64,000 nucleotides of DNA, from the NCBI GenBank assembly GCA_030180135.1, contig CM058230.1, positions 56,886,580 through 56,950,579 of the forward strand. The letters run 5' to 3'. This stretch comes from Orychophragmus violaceus. Lineage: Eukaryota > Streptophyta > Magnoliopsida > Brassicales > Brassicaceae. Each line of letters opens with the position of its first letter. The stretch's first letter is position 1. Below the pieces are notes generated by a model. The model was not told where the DNA came from, did no database searches, and worked only from the letters and a program-made list of their open reading frames with translations. Shown in pieces: positions 55,780-64,000 of the stretch. Position numbers and translations under genes: made by a program.

Positions 55780-55905
55780 TATAGGATTAGAAGCTGAATA
55801 CTTTATTAAGAGAATGTGTTTACATATTTATAGTGTACAAACGAATACTAGGTTAAGCTAAGTCTAACTAATTACAATTAGATCCTTATTAATCTTTCCT
55901 TTACA
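55780..55905 (-). repeat. 3' LTR of the short-LTR Copia (126 bp)
   Basis: Begins TGTAAAGGAAAG on the minus strand (55905) and ends AATCCTATA. Pairs with 60297-60422. Confidence 0.9.
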
Positions 55906-58900
55906 CCCTCCCGCAAGATGGAGGTAGCTTGTAAACTCCAATCTTGGAACAAGCCACTGTGAATGGTAAGCGTGGTAATGGCTTCGTCAATGCGTCCGCT
56001 AGTTGATCTTTCGTCGAGACATGGCGAACACGAAGAGCATTGAATTGTATGTACCTACGAACGAAGTGATAATCAAGTGCTATGTGCTTCATCCTAGAAT
56101 GGAAGACATGATTCACACTGAGGTAAGTTGCACCTACGTTATCACAGTAGACAACAGGAACTGATGTAAGTCGAACACGAAGTTCAGTTAGTAGGTTGCA
56201 GATCCATCTGATTTCCGAAGCAGTGTTTGCGATGGCTCTGTAGTCCGCTTCTGTTGATGAGCGAGCTACTCCTTGCTGCTTCTTATATGACCAGGAGATC
56301 GCTTGTTTCCCGAGATATATCACATATGCATTTGTAGACATGTAGTCATCGCTATCACCTGCCCAATCAGCATCCGAAAAACCATGAAGAGTAAGGGGGT
56401 TATTCTTGCAAAGGAAGATACCGTGTGTCATTGTCCCAGCTAGATATCTGAGAACTCGTTTAACAGCCTGCCAATGATCAGTCCTTAGAGAGTGCATGAA
56501 TTGCGACAGTCGATTTACTGCAAAGGAGATGTCGGGCCTTGTAATGGTGAGGTACTGAAGACTACCGAGGACCATCCGATATTTAGAAACATTGGCGATA
56601 GGCGTTCCCGATTGGCGAGTTAACTTCGGAGAGGATTGCATCGGCGTAGACACTGTCTTCGCATTTACCATATTCGTTTTGACCAGAAGATCCTGAATAT
56701 ACTTGCGTTGCATCAGATGTAGACCTTTGTCCGTTCTTGTCACTTCAATAACGAGAAAGTAGTGAATATCACCTTAATCTTTCAAAGAAAATCTGTCTGA
56801 GAGCGCAGCAATGACATGAGTAACCGCCTGTGTGCTGTTACCTGTGAATATGATATCATCAACATATACCAAGACATAGAGTAGGACAGATTGTCGGCTG
56901 TAAACGAACAGAGATGCATCCGCTAAGCTGTTGACAAAACCAAGCAGAAGTAAGAAGTTTTTAGTTCAAGATACCATGCCCGAGGGGCCTGCTTCAAACC
57001 ATAGATAGCCTTATGTAGACGGCAGACATAGTCAGGACGATCTGTGTCTACAAACCCCGGAGGTTGAATCATGTAGACTTCTTCGTTCATCGTACCTTAA
57101 AGGAACGCTTGGTTGACGTCTAATTGTCGGATCGGCCATGAATTACTGGCCGCTTGACCAAGCGCAACACGAATCGTAACCGCCTTAATGACCGGACTGA
57201 ATGTCTCCTTGTAGTCTAAGCCATATTACTGATGATAACCTTTTGCAACAAGCCGCACTTTGTATTTGTCGAGATCGCCAGTAGGAAGTATCTTTGTTTT
57301 GAATACCAAACGACACCCGACCACATTCTGTTGCGGTGATGGAGGTACCAATGTCCATGTGTGTTTGTCAATCTGTCCATTGTATTCTGTTGACATTTCT
57401 CTTCTCCAGTTTGAATCCTTGAGAGCTTGTTTATACGTCGAGGGTTCAGGCGCAAAGGTAAGGGGGTTGGATATAGTAGCTGTTAGGGTCAGTTTCTTTT
57501 TGGGTTTGACAATATGGTTCTTGGCTCGGGTTGTCATGGAATGATTATTGTTGGTTGTTGGTTTAGGCAGATTTGGTAGTGAAACAATGGGTGCAGAGGT
57601 GGACGGGGCTGAGGTATGATGAGATGGCGAAGGCAACGGTATATTTGAGTGTGTTGGTACTGTTTGAGCTGGTGGGTTACGACCAGTGGGCCTTTCGGTG
57701 GTAGTTATTGTTTCACGGGTGGGTTGTGGTGAGGCTGGACCAGAGTGCCTTTGGCCAAGTAGTCTTTGGGGATTTTGAGGTGGTGAAGATGAAGAGTTAG
57801 GAGGACATACCTGAGTAGGAGGCGATGCTGGTGGCGGAACTGCGGACGGTGATGCTTGCTGCAGGTGAGGACCTTCACACGGAAATTGTTGCAGCCGAGG
57901 GAGATGAGTTATATGTAGTGGTATAGCTTCAACAGTAGACGGCTGAGCAGCCATATGCGAAGACGAAGACGACAAGTGTGTCTTGAACGGAAATTGAGTC
58001 TCATCAAAGACTACATGACGCGATGTATAGATCCTTTGTGTTTCTATGTCTAAGCATAGATAAGCACTCTGAGTTAAAGAGTAGCCCACAAAGACACACG
58101 CTTTCGATCAATCATCAAGTTTGTGCTTCGTATATGGTCTTAACCATGGGAAACATAAACTTCCAAACACTCGAAGCTTGTTGTAGTTGGGGCTTGTACC
58201 GAAGAGTCGTTGATATGGAGACTGATTGGAAATCACAGCCGATGGTAAGCGGTTAATCAGGTTTACTGCAGCTCGGAAAGCAAGCGGCCAGAACTCTTTC
58301 GGCATTGAAGCAGTCGACAACAACGAGATCCCAGTTTCAACGACATGTCTGTGCTTGCGTTCTGAGAGTCCATTGTGTTCTGGTGTGTGCGGTGGAGTCG
58401 TCAGGTGGGAGATGCCATATTCACGAAGAACTTGTCTTAGTGCAACGTACTCTCCGCCATTATCCGAGAACAGTGTCATGATTTTGGTTTGAAAGTGGTT
58501 TTCAACAAGAGGTTTGAAGGCTAAAAAAAAGTCTTTGACTTGTGATTTGGTTTTCATGGGGTAGATCCAAGTATATCGTGAGTAGTGGTCGACAAAAATA
58601 AGATAATACTTGGAGTTATCATATGCTGATATAGGAGAGGACCATACGTCCGAGAAAATATATTGGAGAGGGTGATTTGAGGTGATAGAGGTTTGATGAA
58701 AAGACTGTTTATGACTTTTATTAATTTGGCATTCAGAACAGAAAAAGGGTTTATGAAAAGAATCAGCAAACGACAAATCAAACTGAGAGACAATAGATCG
58801 AAGAATATGCGGAGAGGGGTGGCCTAGTCGTGAGTGTCATGACGCTAGCGTTGGCTTGGAGCTTGGTGAAGCGACGAACACTTGCGACTGTGGTGAACGA

Positions 58901-60233
58901 ACTGGCCACTCATATAACTCAACCCTGGTTCTGCCCTGGAGCAGAGTTGTTCCCGTGCGAAGGTCCTTCACCTGAAATGAAACCGGGAAAAATTCAACCG
59001 AGACTTGATTAGTGTTGCACAGACGATACACAGAAATCAAGTTTTTCTTAATATCAGGAACATATAACACTTTATGAAGAGCAAGATCACGAGAGTATGA
59101 GGGTAAGAGTTTGGAACCGATGTGGGAGATGGTGAGAGGAGAGCCATCGCCGATCAGTACATCGTCACCGCCATCGTATGGCTGATGAAGTGAAAGGTTG
59201 GACAAATCATTTGTTAGGTGATGCGTGGCTCCGCTATCGACTAACCAGTTGTTAGCAGTGTACGGCGTGCTTACCGCAACATTGGCACGTGTTTGCCATG
59301 GTGTAAACGGAGTCACAGGGGAAGAGTTGGTACCATGAGTGAGAGATTGCAGCTGGGGACAACGTCGTGCGTTATGACCCTGTACACTGCAGAACAGACA
59401 CTTCCCCAAATATGGCCTGGATGGACGATTATCATTGCGTGATGTGCCCTGGTTTTGCTGTTGTTGCCACTACTGATGTGAGCGATTTCCAGACTTGTTG
59501 TAATGCTTAGTGTTAGAAGCATTGGTGTTGCGATTGTAAGCAATATTGGCCGAGACAGGAAGCCCAGTTGTTGCAGTCATAGCCGAGAGCTTGTTCTCAT
59601 GGTTAATAAGCTTTTCGCGAAGCTCGGTTATTGTGGGAGGTGTGTCAAGGCTCTCCACCTGATCCACAATTGTTTTGTATTCTTCCGGCAAGCCGGCGAG
59701 AACAGTCTCTAGTTGATCCTCAATGTCCATTGGCTTGCCCATTATCGCCAATTGATCAACCCGAGAGATGAAGCCCTGAATGTATTCATCCACAGACTTC
59801 GTACCTTTTTCCAAGACTTGATTTGCTGACGCAGCTGATTGATATGACCACGCGTCGGCTTGGCATAAGTGGTGCCGAGTTTGGTCCAGACTTCGGCAGA
59901 GGTGGTTGCTCTCGACACGATCGGCTGAATAGAGGCAGAGATAGCCTCAAGAAGAGAATTGAATATCAGACGGTCTTGGCGTTTCCAGACCGTAAACGCA
60001 GGGTTGGGAGAGGTGATATTGTTCACCGTAACCAGAGGAGCAGGCGCAGGAACCGAGCCATCAAGGTAGCCTGCAATATCGTATCCATCAACAAGAGCAT
60101 GGAACTGTAAGCTCCACATTAGGTAGTTCATTGCAGTGAGTTTTGTGACATTAGATGTGTTGAGATTGTAGATGGTTTGGTTGTGAACCTGCACCATGTC
60201 GATGTTGTTGTTGTTGTGGTTATTGGCCGCCAT
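55901..60233 (-). pseudogene. Copia gag-pol polyprotein with frameshifts and stops
   Basis: Starts MAANNHNNNN at 60233. Visible: gag (MNYLMWSLQFHALVDGYDIA, LPEEYKTIVDQVESLDTPP), zinc knuckle CLFCSVQGHNARRCP near 59400, protease NNWLVDSGATHHLTNDL near 59250, integrase (YIFSDVWSSPISAYDN, TPPHTPEHNGLSERKHRH), a Pro/Ser-rich linker near 57600-57950, RT (YKQALKDSNWRREMSTEYNG near 57440, then degraded), and RNase H (GFSDADWAGDSDDY, RSSTEADYRAIANTASEIRW). Lesions include a lost base near 59815, a stop near 59470, frame breaks near 58830 and 58095, and a disrupted RT palm region (56744-57225). Despite almost identical LTRs the element looks unable to encode its own proteins. Confidence 0.92.
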
Positions 60234-60296
60234 TGAAGACGTTTGAGAGGCAAAGAAAATTTTGTATTTTTAGGGTATCGGAGGCTCTTGATACCA

Positions 60297-60422
60297 TATA
60301 GGATTAGAAGCTGAATACTTTATTAAGAGAATGTGTTTACATATTTATAGTGTACAAACGAATACTAGGTTAAGCTAAGTCTAACTAATTACAATAAGAT
60401 CCTTATTAATCTTTCCTTTACA
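60297..60422 (-). repeat. 5' LTR of the short-LTR Copia (126 bp)
   Basis: Pairs with 55780-55905. The primer-binding site TGGTATCAAGAG follows directly at 60296-60285. Confidence 0.9.
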
Positions 60423-60429
60423 AGAAAAC

Positions 60430-60453
60430 CCTAGCAGCCGCGACCTTTTGTAA
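60430..60453 (-). pseudogene. VPS22: Captured VPS22 exon 1 end
   Basis: The minus strand reads LQKVAAAR followed by a GT, matching the GLQKAAAAR end of plant VPS22 exon 1. The original ATG segment is not recognisable. Confidence 0.65.
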
Positions 60454-60837
60454 GAGGAGGAAGCAACCGTCGGAGATGGAGGTTAGAGAGCAGTGTCGAA
60501 GATAAAGGATGAGGAGAGAGTCCATCTCTCGAGAGCTGTTCTTTTTTTTTGATGGAGGAGAGAAATTAAAGTTTTTGTTGATAAGAGTTTTTTTGTTTGT
60601 AACCCAAATTGAAAAATTTTAGGTACTAATTGTCATTTTTTCTAAGTATTGACGCTCATACAATACATAGAACAAATTGGGCTACAAAACGAATTTTAGT
60701 TTCCCGCTTAGCGAAATAATTGCATAGCATTGATTTAATGCCGTAACAGGTATCCCACCCCAGTATACCCTCTATAATAACAGTTTCCAAATTCATGCTA
60801 TCCTCATGTGCTATCAATAACAATATTTCTTGTAGTG
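60454..60837 (-). other. Right subterminal region of the gene-capturing CACTA
   Basis: AT-rich, with the ATAGCATTGAT, TATAATAACAG and GCTATCAATAAC words that mirror the left end at 48461-48700. Confidence 0.6.
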
Positions 60838-60840
60838 GGT

Positions 60841-62350
60841 GGCGCGTTGGGGCGTTAGTGTCAGAAGGGCGACACTGTTTTTTTGCTTTATGTGGGTGAT
60901 CGATCTTCGCACCTATCAATTTTCTTCTCTTGTCGTTCATCTCTACTGCGTTGTGCGACGTTCCTGAGTTCTTCCATGGTAATCTGCAGCTTCCTTTTTG
61001 GAAGTATAAGAACAATGCATCCTTCAGATGATGGCACAATGTCGTGTCGTGAGAGGTTGTTTGTGGTAATCTCAGTAGCGTTGTGAGATTTTTCGTTTTG
61101 ATGAGGAGGTGGTGGTGCTTTTTATTTCTGTGTCGCGATTCCATTTGTTCCATGGTTTGGACGGTGGCAGGCGTTGAGTTTCAACGTCGTCGACGATCAT
61201 ATTGGTCAATTTTCCATGGTTGTTCCCGTGGCTCGCGGTGTAGTCATCGCTTTTTCGGTTGACTCATAGGTCTCATATTTCTTGCCCAACAATGCTTTTT
61301 GTTCTTCTAAGTCTATAAAATCTTTTGATTGGTGAAGGGCGTCTTCAAGCGTGCATGGATTGTTAAGATGAATGTCCTGGTGAAAGGGAGGTTCAAACCA
61401 AACGACGTTTTGATGTGCGACGCTGGAGACATCGTTGGAGATTGATGATTTTATTGAATATTTTTATGAAAGTTCGTAAGGTCTCTTTCGTTGCTTTGAA
61501 ATAAAGACCAGAGGGAAGAGAAGGATGCGTCTTTTTCCATGTATGTGGAGTGGTGTTTGACGAAGGCTCTGGATAGTTGTTGGAAGTTGTCGACTGATTC
61601 CGCCAGAAGGCGTGAGAACCAAGTGAGGGCGGCTCCTTCCAAGCTCTCAATGTATAGTTGAAAGTGCCTGCATACCTTTCTCCTGGTGTGAATCGGGCTC
61701 TGCCCATTTCTATTTTGAACTCGGTCATCTAATTGGTGGGATCTGAGCTGCCAGTGGAAGTGGGCTGCTTAATCTTTTCTGAATGACGAACTTATGCGTC
61801 AGTAATGTGTGTCATGAACGGGTTCCTTTAAGTTTCTTCGAGTACCAATTGATTTATGGTGCCAACAGTGTGATGTGGTGAACCTCAATTTTCATCTCTT
61901 TGAGGCTTTATTTTAGTTCCATTAGTCTACAACGATACTCGTTGTCTTGGTCTTATATTTGGTATATGTTGCTTGGACGGACGCTTGCTCTGTTTTTTTA
62001 GGAAGGCTATGTTGTGATTTGGATGACTCATTCGATCATTGATTTGAACGTAGCTTGTCCTTCTCGACACACAATTTGATGACTTGTGCGGTGGTTTCCC
62101 CTAGCAGTTCATTCTGAGCGTCGATCTTTTCCTGAAGCGTGTCATAGATGGAGTCGGCTTTGATATGTTTTTTGCCTTTGGTTGGCATGTCGACTTTACA
62201 TTCTTTGTGGAGTTAGTTTGATCGTCGGTCTTAGGATGTTTTCCTTGATTGTCGGCCTCATGATCGCTGTTTTTCTTAACGGTAGGCTCATGATCACTGG
62301 GCACATGATCGCTTCTTCGTGGTCGACGATTACTGTACCTTTCCGTTTTT
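60841..62350 (-). pseudogene. Tat-like gypsy gag, degenerate
   Basis: The minus-strand gag core near 61642-61480 reads ALTWFSRLLAESVDNFQQLS and YMEKDASFSSLWSLFQ, with EFKIEMGRARFTPGERYAGT just upstream in another frame (61730-61660). An acidic/lysine-rich N-terminal part lies near 62304-62101 (MPSDHEPTVKKNSDHEADNQ). Frames break between blocks. Confidence 0.75.
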
Positions 62351-62400
62351 GGGGATCTTGATCATATTTGAGAATGGTGTTTGAAAGACTCTGAATAATT

Positions 62401-62418
62401 TCCCATAGACGGCGTCAA
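62401..62418 (-). other. Primer-binding site of the Tat-like gypsy
   Basis: The minus strand reads TTGACGCCGTCTATGGGA, two bases off the TTGGCGCCGTCTGTGGGA-type site I remember for Tat elements, directly beside the LTR. Confidence 0.65.
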
Positions 62419-62419
62419 T

Positions 62420-62999
62420 TGTAAGATTTTGTCTATCTTTAAGAACCTTAGGATTTTTATATAGAGTTTATAGAAATCTTGTTTAACCTAGATCCGCAGA
62501 TGATGATGAAATAAGAGCGAAATTAGGTTTTCTTGAAGAAAAGAGCAGCAGAGTCAAGGGATTAGGATTTCGATGAGTATATGAGCAGAAATCTTAAGGA
62601 AACTAGGGTTTCAATAAGAGCGTGGTCGTCAGAATTATGTCGTTGGAAAGCTATTTAAGAAAAGATCTCTCAAAATCTCTCAAAAGACTTCAAGTTTTGT
62701 GTAAGAATTGTATTATTGATTGTGTGTGTTTACATTGACGAGCATGATGATCTTTTATAGGGTTACAAGATCAACATAAAGCTTATTTTCCTTAATAAAA
62801 TAATTGATAATTTTTATTTATGATTCGCGTGAATCTTTGAGTGCATCTTCACGCATGGCAATATCTCTACGCGTAGCGTTATCTACTCGTCAATTATTCT
62901 ACCTTGATTCGCCAACCTAATTGGTCCACTTTCTATTTTTGGGCCGATCTCAATCTCTAAATGGGCCTTTATGAGAGGGAGCTAAACATATCTCTAACA
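62420..62999 (-). repeat. 5' LTR of the Tat-like gypsy (580 bp, partner not found)
   Basis: On the minus strand it starts TGTTAGAGATATG (62999) and ends AAAATCTTACA (62420), with TG...CA termini next to the primer site. No second copy was found in the window. Confidence 0.65.
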
Positions 63000-63385
63000 C
63001 TGTTTACATTTTCCGAAAAATCAAATATATCAATATAAAAATTATAATTCCGATATAATTATTGATAAAAATATGATAAATTAAAACAATTACAATGAGA
63101 AAATGGAGAGTAACACTACAAAAATTATGAGTATTGATAGCATAATATAATAGCACGGTTTTCAAACTACTATTAAAAATTTCAGATTTTTTATTACTTT
63201 TAATAGCATTGGTATAACGCTAAGATAGTGAATTAGTAAGTGGGAAACAAAAATAGCCTAATCCGCCAAGTTTCCCTCTTCTATTTCCCCAAATTTTTTA
63301 GGTTTGGCGGAATATTCTTTTTAACTCTATATATGGTAAACAAAAAAAAATCTTTCCAGATCTCCTTTCTCTCCTTTGATATTGA

Positions 63386-63586
<201 letters not shown>

Positions 63587-64000
63587 ATCCCCGACATTGC
63601 CATTACCACCACGGTGTTGATTCCACCGCCTTCCTCAGCCTCTCCCCATCCCTCCTCCTTCACCTCCAATTCCCTCCAACCCAGGGGATTAATCTCATAT
63701 AGCCTTATGGCTTAAAAAAAATCTTGCCTAACCAATTCCCATACCCCTCTCTTGTGGATAGACTATTTTAGCCCTGGTTTTATCCTTCCCAATTTGGTTG
63801 GGAATTTGGTTTGGGTTCCATTTGGTTTTGGGTCTCTAATTGGTATAAGAAGTTCATTGGTTTTTGTTTAAGACATTTGAAAAAGCGGAATCGGGAGGTA
63901 CGGGTGATACACCGCTGATTTCAATAAAATCTGTATTTGTCCTGTCGTTGGCGCCGTCGCGTCTCAGACCACCATTCGCTGCCTCCGTCGTGACTCCGTC
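63587..64000. other. Unassigned sequence at the right edge
   Basis: Pyrimidine-rich then mixed sequence. No gene supported. Confidence 0.4.

Larger units (their letters stand above)
55780..60422 (-). mobile_element. Short-LTR Copia element nested in the captured VPS22 intron
   Basis: 126-bp direct repeats at 55780-55905 and 60297-60422 differ at one position by eye. The internal region holds a full Copia gag-pol order on the minus strand and a primer site TGGTATCAAGAG next to the LTR. LTR ends read TG...TA rather than TG...CA on the minus strand. Flanks GTAAA and AGAAA do not form a clean target duplication. The site corresponds to intron 1 of VPS22. Confidence 0.9.
48461..60837 (-). mobile_element. 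Gene-capturing CACTA element, 12.4 kb with nested insertions, TSD GGT
   Basis: Left end CACTACAAGAAAAATGAACA at 48461 and the inverse CTATCAATAACAATATTTCTTGTAGTG-type end finishing at 60837. GGT is duplicated at 48458-48460 and 60838-60840. Subterminal words ATTGATAGC/GCTATCAAT and CTATAATA are shared by both ends. It contains pieces of at least four unrelated host genes with exon/intron structure, all on the minus strand, plus a nested CACTA and a nested Copia. No transposase ORF was found. Strand is given by the captured genes. Confidence 0.9.
43221..62999 (-). mobile_element. Old Tat-like Ty3/Gypsy element split by two CACTA-type insertions
   Basis: On the minus strand: 5' LTR 62420-62999, primer site, gag (about 62350-60841), then after the 12.4-kb CACTA a bridge at 48276-48460, then after the 1.27-kb CACTA the protease, reverse transcriptase, RNase H and integrase (46998-43390). 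Removing both insertions leaves about 6.1 kb of contiguous element. A matching 3' LTR is not seen beyond 43221, where a different LTR family begins. Confidence 0.75.

Noticed and set aside
42224..62999. Pairing the LTR at 42224-43220 with the LTR at 62420-62999 as one element
   Set aside because: The two sequences do not resemble each other, and the first pairs clearly with 38315-39321.

Overview
The window looks like pericentromeric DNA from a Brassicaceae plant close to Arabidopsis. Two intact intron-containing nuclear genes sit side by side on the minus strand at about 21.6-25.0 kb. One encodes an RsmI-type rRNA 2'-O-methyltransferase and the other a UBC15-type ubiquitin-conjugating enzyme. 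From memory, their A. thaliana counterparts (At1g45110 and At1g45050) also lie close together near the chromosome 1 centromere. Almost everything else is transposable elements nested in one another, and most boundaries can be fixed by target-site duplications (TSDs) seen directly in the sequence.

Left block (1-21.3 kb): a young, apparently intact minus-strand Copia element (1-7630, with its 3' LTR cut by the window edge) has inserted into the gag region of an older plus-strand Copia relic (7631-11643). That relic in turn appears to interrupt the 5' side of a hAT element. The hAT transposase (about 11.85-14.33 kb) is broken by stops and a frameshift. A minus-strand Ty3/Gypsy element (15718-20835, perfect TSD CTTAT) sits in the 3' part of the same hAT, whose right terminus is near 21307.

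Middle block (25.1-43.2 kb): a 1.23 kb poly(A)-type retroposon with a perfect 16-bp TSD lies about 120 bp upstream of the UBC start codon. A second retroposon follows. Next comes a degenerate gypsy-type ORF split by an 8.55 kb CACTA element (27565-36115, TSD CCT). That CACTA carries a Ptta/En-Spm-type ORF, an OB-fold RPA-like gene fragment and two tandem F-box pseudogenes. A five-unit 29-bp minisatellite and a gag-only LTR element (38315-43220) follow.

Right block (43.2-63 kb): a degenerate Tat-like gypsy element on the minus strand (pol at 43.4-47 kb, gag at 60.8-62.4 kb, 5' LTR 62420-62999) has been split by two CACTA-type insertions. The larger (48461-60837, TSD GGT) is a gene-capturing element with exon/intron pieces of arogenate dehydratase, an IRE1-like gene, pyridoxal reductase and ESCRT-II VPS22. 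A second CACTA inside it (51567-54090, TSD TGA) carries exons of the TFIIA large subunit and eIF3j. A short-LTR Copia (55780-60422) has landed in intron 1 of the captured VPS22 piece. A further CACTA terminus starts at 63114 and runs off the window.

No tRNA, rRNA or CRISPR feature was found. The most notable content is the stack of gene-capturing CACTA elements.
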